From contig NZ_VUNS01000005.1 in the NCBI RefSeq assembly GCF_009695545.1, positions 154,697 to 218,696 on the forward strand: 64,000 bases of DNA, given 5' to 3'. The position numbers and the translations under genes are program-made. The stretch is from Victivallis lenta (lineage in GTDB: Bacteria; Verrucomicrobiota; Lentisphaeria; Victivallales; Victivallaceae). A model generated the notes under the pieces. The model was not told where the DNA came from and ran no database searches. It saw only the letters and a program-made list of their open reading frames with translations. Shown piece by piece: positions 25,539 through 33,818 of the stretch (positions are counted from its first letter, which is position 1; each line of letters opens with the position of its first letter).

Positions 25539-26074
25539 AAACGATTCTGACCACGCCGCGCCTCACGCTCCGGGAGATGACCCGGGCCGACCGGACCGAT
25601 CTTGCTGAAATCCTGCAGGACCCGGAGGCGATGTACGCCTATGAACACGCCTTCTCCGGGGAGGAGGTCGATCAATGGCTCGACCGGCAGCTTGAGCGTT
25701 ATGCCCGTTACGGGTTCGGACTCTGGGCCGTGATCGATCATGTGACCGGGGAGTGGGTCGGCCAGTGCGGACTCACCATCCAGAATGTCGAGAATGTCGA
25801 GGAACTCGAGGTCGGTTATCTGCTGAAGCGCCGTTTCTGGCATCGCGGATATGCGAGAGAGGCCGCCGCGGCCTGCCGCGACTATGCGTTCAATGCGCTC
25901 GGCCGGACCCGACTGGTCGCCTGTGTGCGGGTCAACAACGCCCCGTCCCGCCGGGTCGCCGAGTATCTCGGCATGTCGGTGGAGCGGATTTTCATCAAAC
26001 ATTATTACGATATGGACATGCCGCACGCGCTTTATGTGCAGGAACTGCCGGAAAGGGAAGGGAAAACGCGATGA
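25535..26074 (+). CDS. GNAT-family N-acetyltransferase (RimJ/RimL-like)
   Basis: The 179-residue protein has the GNAT layout: TPRLTLREMTRADRTDLAEIL at the start, then the acetyl-CoA loop strand EELEVGYLLKRRFWHRGYAREAAAACRDYAF, then RLVACVRVNNAPSRRVAEYLGM. These resemble RimJ/RimL ribosomal-protein acetyltransferases, which transfer acetyl groups to amines; the substrate is not predictable. It overlaps the flanking genes by 4 nt on both sides (ATGA). Confidence 0.92.
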   Translation: MKTILTTPRLTLREMTRADRTDLAEILQDPEAMYAYEHAFSGEEVDQWLDRQLERYARYGFGLWAVIDHVTGEWVGQCGLTIQNVENVEELEVGYLLKRRFWHRGYAREAAAACRDYAFNALGRTRLVACVRVNNAPSRRVAEYLGMSVERIFIKHYYDMDMPHALYVQELPEREGKTR

Positions 26075-26430
26075 GTTATCTGTTTATCTGTTACCCGAAA
26101 TGTTCGACCTGCCGCAAGGCGGAGGAATTTCTGAAGGAACGCGGAATTGCGTACCGCTTCCGCAACATCGTCGAAGAGCGGCCGGCGGCCGGGGAGCTGG
26201 CAAAGTGGATTGCTGCAAGCGGTCTGCCGGTCAGGCGCTTCTTCAACACGTCCGGCATGCTGTACCGGGCCGGAAAGCTGAGCGAACGCCTGCCCGGGAT
26301 GAGCGATGCGGAGAAGATCGAACTGCTCGCCTCGGACGGCATGCTGGTCAAACGCCCTCTGCTGGTCGGGGACGACGGCAGTGTGCGTGTCGGTTTCCGC
26401 CCGGAAGAGTGGGCGGATCTGAAGGCTTGA
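26071..26430 (+). CDS. ArsC/Spx-family protein (thioredoxin-fold)
   Basis: The 119-residue protein is of the arsenate-reductase/Spx-like family. It has CYPKCSTCRKAEEFL, with a CxxC (Cys11, Cys14) in place of the single Cys of classical ArsC, and MLVKRPLLVGDDGSVRVGF near the end with the conserved Arg-Pro. NTSGMLYRAGKL fits this family. No other arsenic genes are close, so a role as a redox or glutathione-linked protein is as likely as arsenate reduction. It ends a coupled operon. Confidence 0.88.
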   Translation: MSYLFICYPKCSTCRKAEEFLKERGIAYRFRNIVEERPAAGELAKWIAASGLPVRRFFNTSGMLYRAGKLSERLPGMSDAEKIELLASDGMLVKRPLLVGDDGSVRVGFRPEEWADLKA

Positions 26431-26454
26431 ACCATTTTGCCGCGGAGGTGACAA

Positions 26455-26946
26455 ATGAATATTCTGAAGATCGAGTGTCCGCACTGCCGGCAGCATTTCG
26501 AGATCGACGAGGCGGAGCGCGGCGAGAATTATCAATGCTCCACCTGCGGGGATTCGTTCAACGGCCGGGAGGCGGTTGTGCTTTCCGCACCGGCCTGGCG
26601 CCGGAAGGTCGGCAGCGTGCTGTTCGTCCTTGCGCTGATTCTGCTGGCCGCGAACGTGTCGCTTCTGGTCATGCAGCGGCTCCCGAAGCCGGAGCCCGCC
26701 GGTGCGGTTCCGGCCGTCGATCCGGCTGAATTCGCCGAACTCTCCTCGCAGGTCGGAAAACTTGAGGCGAAGCTGGCCGCCCTGTCGAAAACGGTCGAGG
26801 CGGCGGAGAAGCGGGAGTCGGCGAAACCGGCGGCACAGCCGGCCGCGGCGAACGACAACGCCGACGTGATCCGGTCGATCTTCATCCGGCTCGGCAGGCT
26901 TGAAAGCGAGATCGCCGGACTGAAAGACTCCGGCGGAGAGCTGTAA
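26455..26946 (+). CDS. Zinc-ribbon membrane protein with coiled coil
   Basis: The 163-residue protein has an N-terminal zinc ribbon (CPHCRQHFEI...YQCSTCGDSF; two CxxC pairs, residues ~9-37) like MJ0042-type 'zinc finger/thioredoxin putative' domains. A single membrane helix (VGSVLFVLALILLAANVSLL, ~55-75) follows, then an Ala/Glu/Lys-rich segment and heptads (FAELSSQVGKLEAKLAALSKTV) that suggest a periplasmic coiled coil. Ribosome site GGAGG at 26444. It may be the last gene of the kinase operon, 24 nt after the ArsC-like gene. Function unknown. Confidence 0.82.
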   Translation: MNILKIECPHCRQHFEIDEAERGENYQCSTCGDSFNGREAVVLSAPAWRRKVGSVLFVLALILLAANVSLLVMQRLPKPEPAGAVPAVDPAEFAELSSQVGKLEAKLAALSKTVEAAEKRESAKPAAQPAAANDNADVIRSIFIRLGRLESEIAGLKDSGGEL

Positions 26947-27028
26947 GTCATCCGCCTTCCGGCGAATCGGGCCTGAATAACAAGGGTCCGTCAGGCGCAA
27001 CCCTGCTTGCGCAATACGTCGCGGGACT

Positions 27029-28930
27029 CTACTGTTTCCGCAGCCGTTCGAGTTCCCGGACGGCCGGCTGATGCTTCCGGGCGGCGGCCGCTTCGAGTGC
27101 CGGGCGGGCGGTTTCCGGGTATTTGCGGCGGAAGACCCGGTACAGCTCGTACAATGTTTCGGGCGGAACCCGGGCGGCGGCTTCTTCGATGAGGCGGCCG
27201 GCTTTTTCGATGTCGCCGGCTGCGAGATAACCGCCGGCCAGCTCGAGACAGGCGGCGGAGAGAAGCGGGGCGGCCGCGCCCTTATGATTCCATACCGCGG
27301 CGAAACGGGATTCGGCTTCGGGACTCTTCTCCTCCTTCAGCTGCCGCCCGAGTTCAAGCTGGGCGGCGGGGTTTTCGGCATCCGCCGCCCGGACCAGCCA
27401 GCGGCGCGCCAGCCGGGGACCGGCGGAGAAGGCGCCCTCTTCCCCGCACAGGCGGTACAGCTCATAGGCGGCTTCTCCGCTGCCGAGTGCCGCCGCTTCC
27501 GAAAAACAGCGGAGCGCCAGCCGGGGATCGGCGGGGACGCCGCTGCCGTTCAGATAGAGCTGCCCGAGGCGGCAGAGGGCATGGATGTTCTTTTTCCGGG
27601 CGGACTGGCGGTATCTCCGCAGCGCTTCGGCGAGGTTTTTTTCGACATATTCGCCGTTTTCGTACATGATGCCGAGGTTGAAGATCGCGGTGGAATCTCC
27701 CGCTTCCGCGCCGCGGCTGTACCATTCGAACCCGAGCTTCCGGTTCCGCTCCACGCCGCACGCATTGTCGTGGATGTAGCCGGCCATGGTCATCGAGGCG
27801 GCGTCGCCGAGCTCCGCGCCGCGTTCGAAGCAGCGCAGGGCCGCTTCGCAGTCGCGTTCGACGCCGTCCCCGTCGAAATAGAGCCGGCCGAGACTCTGGT
27901 ACGCGTCGGCTTCCTTCTCGTCCCCGGCGCGCAGAAACCACTCGACCGCTTTGGCGCAGTCGCGCTCGACGCCGTCGCCGTCCCGGCAGCATTCGGCCAG
28001 ATAAAGCATGGCCCTCGGGTCGCCGAGCTCCGCGCCGCGCCGGAAGTTCCGCGCCGCGGCGGTGAAGTCGGCTTCCCGGTCCGTCCCGTTGTAGTCCAGT
28101 ATCCCGAGGGAGGTGAAACCGGCGCCTTCGCCGGCTTCGCCCGCTTCGCGGAACCAGCGGCGGGCGGCCGCGTAATCCTGATCGACCCCCTTGCCGTCGC
28201 GGTAGAGAATTCCCAGAGCCAGCATGGCTTCCGGCCTGCCGGCCGCCGCGGCATACCGGAACCAGCGGCGGGCTTCCGCATAATCCTGTTCGACACCGTC
28301 GCCGTGACAGCAGGCGCTGCCGAAGGCATATTGCCCGTCCGGGTGGTTGCGGCGGGCGGATATCCGGTAATAATGCGCCGCTGCCGCACTGTCGCGCTCG
28401 AACCCTTCCGCGCCGGAGTCATAGAGCCGGGCGAGGTTCAGGGCGGCGAGTTCGTCGCCCTGGTCAACGGCGGCCTGATAGAGCCGGACCGCTTCCGGGA
28501 TGTCGGCGGGACCGCCGTCGCCGTTTTCCAGAAGAACACCGAGATTGCAGAGCGCCGGGATATGCCCCTGTTCCGCCGCGAGGCGGTAATAGCGGCGGGC
28601 GAGTTCGTATTCCCCCGTCCGGTCGAACAGATACCCGAGCGCGTATTGTCCGCGGGCGCTGCCCTTTTCCGCAGCTCTTGCGAACCAGTGCCGGGCCGTC
28701 TCCGGGTCGGCGGGAACGCCTTCTCCGTCGAGCCAGGCATAACCGAGCGCGATTTCGGCATTGGTGTCTCCCTGTTCCGCCGCGGCCCGGTACGCTTCGA
28801 CGGCTTCGGATTCATGTCCGGCCAGCATGAGCGCGCAGGCTTTGGCCCGGAGTGATTCGGGTTCCCCGCACCGGACTGACGCGGCGAGAGCGAGGAGAAG
28901 AATGCATGGAATGAATGTTCGGCCCGGCAT
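27029..28930 (-). CDS. Secreted Sel1-repeat protein
   Basis: The 633-residue protein has a signal peptide (MPGRTFIPCILLLALAASVRCGE), possibly with a lipobox-like Cys. Most of the rest is built of Sel1 repeats of about 36 residues, e.g. NAEIALGYAWLDGEGVPADPETARHWFARAAEKG, with at least a dozen copies showing the DGxGVxxDxxxAxxWF pattern. Sel1/TPR-like solenoids bind proteins and often work in envelope or secretion scaffolds. The gene has its own promoter and runs divergently from the sugar-phosphate transferase gene, which hints at an envelope role. No catalytic domain is visible. Confidence 0.92.
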   Translation of the reverse strand: MPGRTFIPCILLLALAASVRCGEPESLRAKACALMLAGHESEAVEAYRAAAEQGDTNAEIALGYAWLDGEGVPADPETARHWFARAAEKGSARGQYALGYLFDRTGEYELARRYYRLAAEQGHIPALCNLGVLLENGDGGPADIPEAVRLYQAAVDQGDELAALNLARLYDSGAEGFERDSAAAAHYYRISARRNHPDGQYAFGSACCHGDGVEQDYAEARRWFRYAAAAGRPEAMLALGILYRDGKGVDQDYAAARRWFREAGEAGEGAGFTSLGILDYNGTDREADFTAAARNFRRGAELGDPRAMLYLAECCRDGDGVERDCAKAVEWFLRAGDEKEADAYQSLGRLYFDGDGVERDCEAALRCFERGAELGDAASMTMAGYIHDNACGVERNRKLGFEWYSRGAEAGDSTAIFNLGIMYENGEYVEKNLAEALRRYRQSARKKNIHALCRLGQLYLNGSGVPADPRLALRCFSEAAALGSGEAAYELYRLCGEEGAFSAGPRLARRWLVRAADAENPAAQLELGRQLKEEKSPEAESRFAAVWNHKGAAAPLLSAACLELAGGYLAAGDIEKAGRLIEEAAARVPPETLYELYRVFRRKYPETARPALEAAAARKHQPAVRELERLRKQ

Positions 28931-28955
28931 AATCGGCTTTTCCTTTCATGGAAGG

Positions 28956-28983
28956 AATATAAGTCAATAAATGGAAAAGTCAA
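28956..28983 (-). promoter_or_regulatory. Promoter of the Sel1-repeat gene
   Basis: Minus-strand -35 TTGACT (28983-28978), 16-nt spacer, -10 TATATT (28961-28956), about 25 nt upstream of the ATG. Confidence 0.65.
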
Positions 28984-29205
28984 AAAAGTTCGACAATTTT
29001 GGCGGCGCCGCATTGAATTTAACCTGCAAACTGATAAATTATCATATCGTTTGACCAATACGGATGAGAGGGAGAGATCGATGAGAAGGATCGGTGCGGG
29101 TGTCGGGAATTCCGGGTTCCGTTTTGTTTCGGCCGGAAGGAGCGCCGGTCTCTCCGGGCGGACGTTTGGATTCCAGAGCCGGGAGATCCCCGCGGGAGAG
29201 AGCTG

Positions 29206-30621
29206 ATGCGTTCCGCCCGAATACGAATCCTCATCCTGATGCTGGCGGACGTTCTCTGCTTCACGCTGATTCCCATTGCGGTGATCTGGTGCATGGACGC
29301 ATTTTTCTGGGAGGCTCCCGTCAACTGGAAGATTTACCTTCGGATGTGGCCCTTCATCGGCGTATTCGTCGGCTGCAATATTTTCATCCGGCTCTATCAC
29401 GGCGACGTCGCCTATCCGGGCGCCGCGCTCGGTGCGATCGAGGAACAGCGGCGGATTTTCTTTTCGACCGCGCTGGCTTATCTGCTGCTGTTTGCGTTTC
29501 TGGCGCTGTCGCACCGGGCTCAGGGAATTTCGCGCATGGCGCTGATTCTGAGCTGGCTGCTGACCTTCCTGCTTCTGCCGATTTTCCGCTGGTGGGCGCG
29601 CTGTCTGATGAAGCGGTATCGGTTCGGGCAGATCAGGGTGCTGATCGCCGGGGCCGGACTGACCGGGACGATGGTGGCGAAGGAGCTGCGCCGCGACAAA
29701 TATTTCGGGTTCGACGTGGTCGGTTTCCTCGACGACTCCCCGAAGCTGCGCGGCAGCTGTCCCGTCGAAGGTGTCCCGGTGGTCGGCACGCTCGGATATG
29801 CCCGGAAAGCCGCGCGAAAGTACAATACGGACTACATGATCTGCTGCATCCCGATCACGCTGGTCACCGAAATGCTGGAAAATTATTCGAAGTATTTCCG
29901 GCACGTCATGATCATTCCGGACAACCGGGTGTTCCCGATTTCGTGGGCGTACCCGGTTTATCTCTCCGGTTTCAGCGGAATCGAGATCCGCAACCAGCTT
30001 CTGCTGCCGATGCCGCGCATGGCCAAGGGGATTCTGGAGGTGTTCGTTTCGCTGGTTGCCTTCGTTACGCTCCTGCCGCTGTTCCTGATCCTTGCGTTTC
30101 TGGTGAAGATTTCGAGCCGCGGCCCCATTTTCTACCGGGCGCGGCGGCTCGGGGTGAACCGCAAGACGATCCGTGTCCTCAAATTCCGCACCATGTATGT
30201 CGATGCGGACCAGCGGCTGGAGACGCTGCTTGCCGAGGACCCCGAAATGGAGCGCCAGTGGCGGGAGAAGTTCAAGCTGGAGAATGATCCGCGGGTGACG
30301 CCGCTCGGCCGTTTTCTCCGCAAGACGAGTCTGGACGAACTGCCGCAGTTCTGGAACGTGCTGACCGGCGACATGGCGGTGATCGGTCCGCGCCCGATCG
30401 TGGAGGCGGAGGTCAAGTATTACGGTGAGCGCTATGCCTCCCTGAGCCGGGTGAAGCCCGGAATCACCGGGCTCTGGCAGGTCTCCGGCCGCAGCGAGCT
30501 GGATTATCCGCAGCGCGTCAACCTCGATATCAGCTACATCATGAACTGGACGATCTGGATGGACTACTACATTTTCCTCAAGACCGTCAAGGAAGTCATC
30601 CTCTGCCGCGGCGCCCGCTGA
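29206..30621 (+). CDS. Undecaprenyl-phosphate sugar phosphotransferase (WbaP-type)
   Basis: The 471-residue protein is a complete polyprenyl-phosphate hexose-1-phosphate transferase, the enzyme that starts polysaccharide repeat assembly by loading a sugar phosphate onto undecaprenyl phosphate. It has five membrane helices (1-~130), a CoA-binding-like Rossmann domain (VLIAGAGLTGTMVAKELRRDKYFGFDVVGFLDDSP) and the catalytic C-terminus: KFRTMYVDADQRL, LGRFLRKTSLDELPQFWNVLTGDMAVIGPRP and GITGLWQVSGRSELDYPQRV. WbaP (galactose) is the nearest type. No other glycan-synthesis genes follow; the convergent gene is CreD. Confidence 0.95.
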   Translation: MRSARIRILILMLADVLCFTLIPIAVIWCMDAFFWEAPVNWKIYLRMWPFIGVFVGCNIFIRLYHGDVAYPGAALGAIEEQRRIFFSTALAYLLLFAFLALSHRAQGISRMALILSWLLTFLLLPIFRWWARCLMKRYRFGQIRVLIAGAGLTGTMVAKELRRDKYFGFDVVGFLDDSPKLRGSCPVEGVPVVGTLGYARKAARKYNTDYMICCIPITLVTEMLENYSKYFRHVMIIPDNRVFPISWAYPVYLSGFSGIEIRNQLLLPMPRMAKGILEVFVSLVAFVTLLPLFLILAFLVKISSRGPIFYRARRLGVNRKTIRVLKFRTMYVDADQRLETLLAEDPEMERQWREKFKLENDPRVTPLGRFLRKTSLDELPQFWNVLTGDMAVIGPRPIVEAEVKYYGERYASLSRVKPGITGLWQVSGRSELDYPQRVNLDISYIMNWTIWMDYYIFLKTVKEVILCRGAR

Positions 30622-30644
30622 AGCGGCCGGGAAACCGGCCGCTT
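30621..30644. terminator. Hairpin terminator between convergent genes
   Basis: A perfect 10-bp stem closed by a GAAA tetraloop (AAGCGGCCGG/CCGGCCGCTT) fills the 36-nt gap between the WbaP-type and CreD genes. It starts at the last base of the first gene. It could end transcription from either side; the U-run is weak (TTCATCGTTCT). Confidence 0.6.
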
Positions 30645-30657
30645 CATCGTTCTGCGG

Positions 30658-31944
30658 TTACTTCTCTGCTTCCCGGCGGTTCAGGTTTCCGGTGAGGGTC
30701 ATGAGCACGAGGAGCAGGATGAAGAGCGCGGCGCTCCCGGTCAGCAGCGCATAGGTTTCGAGCTGCAGCATGACGAAGACCGCCCCGTAGGCCGCCAGCA
30801 TGGCGATGAATTCGACGATCGCCGGTTTGCTGCGCCGGAAAATCAGCCGCGAGTAGTAGCCGAGCGCGGCGGAGACGACCAGCGCCGCCGCGCCGTAGGC
30901 CATGGCGAACGGAATATGTTCGCCGAGCGAAAGCAGCAGCACGTAGAAGAGCACGACCGCGAGTCCGGCCATGAGGTACTGCACCGGATGGACCCGGCAG
31001 CGGGTCAGCCGTTCCGCGAAAAAGAAGGCCAGCATGGTGAAGATGATGACCAGCGCCGAGTAGCGGATCGAGCGCGACGTCTGCTGGTAGATATCGACCG
31101 GAATGTAGAAGTTGACGCCGAACCGTTCTTCGGCCGGGTTGAAGCTGCCGCCGTTCCAGCTTTGCGGAAAGCTGCGGTTCAATTCGCCGACGCTGTATTC
31201 GGCCGTGAAGCCATCTTCGGTGATTTCGCGTTTCGGCAGGAATTTGCCGGTGAAGCCGGGCGACGGCCACGGGGCGCTCAGCGCGACCGTCGTCTCGCGT
31301 CCGGCCGGGAGAAAGTAGATGCCGCGGGAGCCGTTGAGTTCAAGTTTCAGGTCGAAGGAGACCGGGGCGGAGCGGTCGGCCGCGGGGCAGGGGATGGCGA
31401 GCCCGGACTCCATCACGCCGTCGAGCTTCGCTCCCGGAAAAACTTCGGCCTCCCGTTCGTTCACGGTGACCTCCAGCCCGGTGATGCCTTTGGTGTCGGT
31501 CACGCCGAGCAGGAGTTCGGCCTTGTCCAGCTGGAGGCCGGAGGCTTCGCCGCGGATATCCCGCCGCAGGTTGAAGCTGCCGGAAAAGCTGAGCTTCGCG
31601 GTGTAGAGCGCGGCCTGATAGATGCCGCGGTAACGGCTTTCCGGGTCGATTTCGCCTTTGACCGCGAGCTTGTCCGGCATGACCACGAGATACCTCTGCC
31701 CGGCCGATTCGGCGGAATACGGAATGCGCAGCACCGGGCCGGCCAGCGTCTGCTCCCGGCCCCATTGGGCGAACACCTCCTCGGACGCCTCGCGCCCGGT
31801 GTTTGCCCGTTCCCGGTTCAGCATATAGATCATCAGTGTCGGAATCTGCAGCACCGCGATGATGGCTCCGATGATGATGAGTTTCAGCGCCGTGGAGTTC
31901 CGGACGGCGTTCAGGGCTTTGGGGAGCAGGTTTTCGTTGTTCAT
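30658..31944 (-). CDS. creD: Inner membrane protein CreD
   Basis: The 428-residue protein matches CreD: an N-terminal helix (SLKLIIIGAIIAVLQIPTLMIYML-type), a large periplasmic domain with QTLAGPVLRIPY and ...GVNFYIPVDIYQQTSRSIRYSAL..., and several C-terminal helices (TLAGLAVVLFYVLLLSLGEHIPFAMAYG-like). I chose ATG 31944 (MNNENLL); the earlier in-frame ATG at 31974 has no ribosome site. CreD is tied to the CreBC regulon and colicin/beta-lactam tolerance in Proteobacteria, but CreBC is not in view. Promoter at 31979-32007. Confidence 0.92.
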   Translation of the reverse strand: MNNENLLPKALNAVRNSTALKLIIIGAIIAVLQIPTLMIYMLNRERANTGREASEEVFAQWGREQTLAGPVLRIPYSAESAGQRYLVVMPDKLAVKGEIDPESRYRGIYQAALYTAKLSFSGSFNLRRDIRGEASGLQLDKAELLLGVTDTKGITGLEVTVNEREAEVFPGAKLDGVMESGLAIPCPAADRSAPVSFDLKLELNGSRGIYFLPAGRETTVALSAPWPSPGFTGKFLPKREITEDGFTAEYSVGELNRSFPQSWNGGSFNPAEERFGVNFYIPVDIYQQTSRSIRYSALVIIFTMLAFFFAERLTRCRVHPVQYLMAGLAVVLFYVLLLSLGEHIPFAMAYGAAALVVSAALGYYSRLIFRRSKPAIVEFIAMLAAYGAVFVMLQLETYALLTGSAALFILLLVLMTLTGNLNRREAEK

Positions 31945-31978
31945 TTCCGGTTGCTTCCTTTCTGGGGTTCCCATCGAT

Positions 31979-32007
31979 ACAATAGATGGGAACCGGAAAT
32001 TTTACAA
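31979..32007 (-). promoter_or_regulatory. Promoter of creD
   Basis: Minus-strand -35 TTGTAA (32007-32002), 17-nt spacer, -10 TATTGT (31984-31979). It starts immediately after a small hairpin at the 3' end of the SMR gene. Confidence 0.5.
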
Positions 32008-32018
32008 GCGGCCTGCCG

Positions 32019-32339
32019 CTATTTCTGCGCGAGGATTTTCAGGCCTGCGATGCCGGAGAGGATCAGCGCGAGGCAGAGAATCCGCAGGATCGAGACGGAT
32101 TCGCCGAAGAAGATCATTCCGGCCGCGACGGTTCCGGCCGCTCCGATCCCGGTCCATACCGCATAGGCGGTTCCGAGCGGAAGCGTCCGCATGGAAAACG
32201 ACAGGAGCAGCAGACTTACGGCCATGGCAGCCACGGTGAGAAGGGAAGGGACGGGACGGGTGAAGCCGTGGGACGATTTCAGGCCGACAGCCCAGCAGAT
32301 TTCGAAAATTCCGGCGCAGATCAACAGCATCCAATTCAT
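32019..32339 (-). CDS. gdx: SMR-family guanidinium exporter (Gdx/SugE type)
   Basis: The 106-residue, four-helix protein is a small multidrug resistance transporter of the SugE/Gdx branch: the proton/guanidinium-binding Glu13 ([13 protein letters not shown]), [13 protein letters not shown] and [16 protein letters not shown] closely follow E. coli SugE. Gdx proteins export guanidinium. ATG 32339 follows TGGAGG at a 4-nt spacer. The short leader folds into two hairpins each with an ACGR loop, the hallmark of guanidine-II (mini-ykkC) riboswitches, which supports guanidinium as substrate. A small stem overlaps the TAG stop and may act as terminator. Confidence 0.95.
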   Translation of the reverse strand: MNWMLLICAGIFEICWAVGLKSSHGFTRPVPSLLTVAAMAVSLLLLSFSMRTLPLGTAYAVWTGIGAAGTVAAGMIFFGESVSILRILCLALILSGIAGLKILAQK

Positions 32340-32358
32340 ACAACCTCCAGTTGTCAAT

Positions 32359-32400
32359 GGAGCCGTCTCCGCATGATTTCGCCGGCAGGGTCGTCCCCGC
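32359..32400 (-). promoter_or_regulatory. Guanidine-II (mini-ykkC) riboswitch controlling the Gdx gene
   Basis: Reading the minus strand, hairpin 1 is GCGGGG-ACGA-CCCTGC (32400-32385, 6-bp stem) and hairpin 2 is GGAG-ACGG-CTCC (32370-32359, 4-bp stem). A 14-nt linker separates them, and 10 nt lie between hairpin 2 and the GGAGG ribosome site. Two ACGR tetraloops in tandem are the signature of this class, which binds two guanidinium ions and frees the ribosome site. The promoter places the transcript start at hairpin 1. Gene context (Gdx exporter) agrees. Confidence 0.9.
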
Positions 32401-32407
32401 GCCCCAT

Positions 32408-32436
32408 AATATACCATGCCGGGGACCGGAAAGCAA
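32408..32436 (-). promoter_or_regulatory. Promoter of the riboswitch-gdx transcript
   Basis: Minus-strand -35 TTGCTT (32436-32431), 17-nt spacer, -10 TATATT (32413-32408). The predicted start near 32401 is one base before riboswitch hairpin 1. Confidence 0.75.
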
Positions 32437-32440
32437 GCGC

Positions 32441-32469
32441 AAAAAAAGCCGGGCGCGTCTGCCCGGCTT
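32441..32469 (-). terminator. Intrinsic terminator of the locus B operon
   Basis: AGCCGGGC pairs with GCCCGGCT around a 6-nt loop, followed by seven U on the minus strand. It is 20 nt past the stop of the SGNH esterase and just upstream of the gdx promoter. Confidence 0.9.
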
Positions 32470-32488
32470 CGGAGCACTCCGGTGATTT

Positions 32489-33817
32489 TCACGGAACGAG
32501 CTCGCCGACGAGGAAGAGCGTTCCGGCGTGGCAGCGGAACGGTTCGTATTTCTTCGGATTTTTATCGAAGTCGGCGCGGTTCCGCTCAAAGAGGATTTCG
32601 CGCTTGTCGAAGCGGGTCGGCAGGACCCTGATTTTCACGGTGTGGACTTCGTCGGGGAGGTTGTCCGCCAGCGAACAGAGGGAGAGCCTGCGGTAGGTGC
32701 AGTAGCCGTCGAAGCGGCGTGTTTCGCGCGATTTGCCGTCCACGGTGATTTCGAGCATCGCGCTGTCCGGTCCGTAGAAATCATACAGCATCGCCTTGGT
32801 GCCCTTGAACTTGAATTCGATCGTCGCGCCGGGATCGAACTGCCAGAGCTTCTCCATCCGGTGTGCGAACGGTCTGGCGATCGGGTCGCCGGCCGGCAGG
32901 AGCCGGCACCTGCCGCCGAGCCTGATGCCGGGGGCGTCAAGCGGGAAAGCCGATGCGTTCTCCCAGCAGTCCGCGCGCATGGGGGCCGGGAGAATGCGCG
33001 TTTTTTGCTCCCGTTTCGCAAGAAGCGCCGGGAACGCCTGTTCGAGCATCCGGGTATAGAGCACGTGCCCGGTGTCGGGGTAGGGGTGGACGCCGTCGCC
33101 GGAAAAGACGATCTTCCCCTCCGCGTTCCGCGGCACGCCGGCTTTTGCGTCGAGCTCGTCGCCGGAGACCCGGGTCATGCCCTCCTTGCTGCCGGACATG
33201 ACGAGTTTCCCGTCTTTTTCAAGCCGGGCGACCTCGTAGGAGAGGTTGACCGACGGCAGCCTGTAGTGCTCCGCAATCTCCTCCATGATCGAGGCGGGAC
33301 GCGGCAGCCTGCCGGCCTGGTAATCCTTCAGGTTCCCTTTGGTTACGGTGTAGACGAAGCAGATGTCGCTGTCGGGAAGCGCCTTCCGTATCTGGCGGAC
33401 GATGCCTTCGACCGCCTTGCGGACCCGGTCGTCCTTCGCGCCCGCATCGTTGACCGCGAACTCGATGAAGACGAGGTCCGGCTTGTGGCGGAGCACGTCG
33501 TGCGCGAGCCGGAAGGCGCCGAGATCCGAGCCGGTCCCGCCGATCGCGGCGTTGATGCTGCGGATCGCGGCTTTCGGATACAGCTTCTTCAGCAGTTCGG
33601 CGGATTGGATTCTCCAGCCGTTCTGTTCCGTGATGCTTCCGCCGAAGTAGGCGATGGTGACCGGCTCGCCGGCGTCGAGCTTCGCCGCCGTCGCCGGCAG
33701 CCCTTCGCGGACCGTGAACGGAACCGATTCGCGCAGTGCGGGCGCATCCGGCCCGGCGGCGCGGACCGCTCCGAAAACCGAAAACAGGGAGAGGATGCCG
33801 AGAAGAATTTTTTTCAT
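32489..33817 (-). CDS. Secreted SGNH/GDSL-type esterase
   Basis: The 442-residue protein has a signal peptide ([20 protein letters not shown]) and an SGNH hydrolase domain (~40-270). Visible blocks are [14 protein letters not shown] with the nucleophilic Ser, [11 protein letters not shown] (Gly), VFIEFAVND (Asn) and [13 protein letters not shown] with the catalytic Asp and His. The C-terminal ~170 residues are a beta-rich domain ([21 protein letters not shown]) of the type often found in carbohydrate esterases. It likely removes acetyl or similar esters from a plant polysaccharide. It ends locus B; its ATG is one nt after the fucosidase stop. Confidence 0.92.
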   Translation of the reverse strand: MKKILLGILSLFSVFGAVRAAGPDAPALRESVPFTVREGLPATAAKLDAGEPVTIAYFGGSITEQNGWRIQSAELLKKLYPKAAIRSINAAIGGTGSDLGAFRLAHDVLRHKPDLVFIEFAVNDAGAKDDRVRKAVEGIVRQIRKALPDSDICFVYTVTKGNLKDYQAGRLPRPASIMEEIAEHYRLPSVNLSYEVARLEKDGKLVMSGSKEGMTRVSGDELDAKAGVPRNAEGKIVFSGDGVHPYPDTGHVLYTRMLEQAFPALLAKREQKTRILPAPMRADCWENASAFPLDAPGIRLGGRCRLLPAGDPIARPFAHRMEKLWQFDPGATIEFKFKGTKAMLYDFYGPDSAMLEITVDGKSRETRRFDGYCTYRRLSLCSLADNLPDEVHTVKIRVLPTRFDKREILFERNRADFDKNPKKYEPFRCHAGTLFLVGELVP

Positions 33818-33818
33818 A

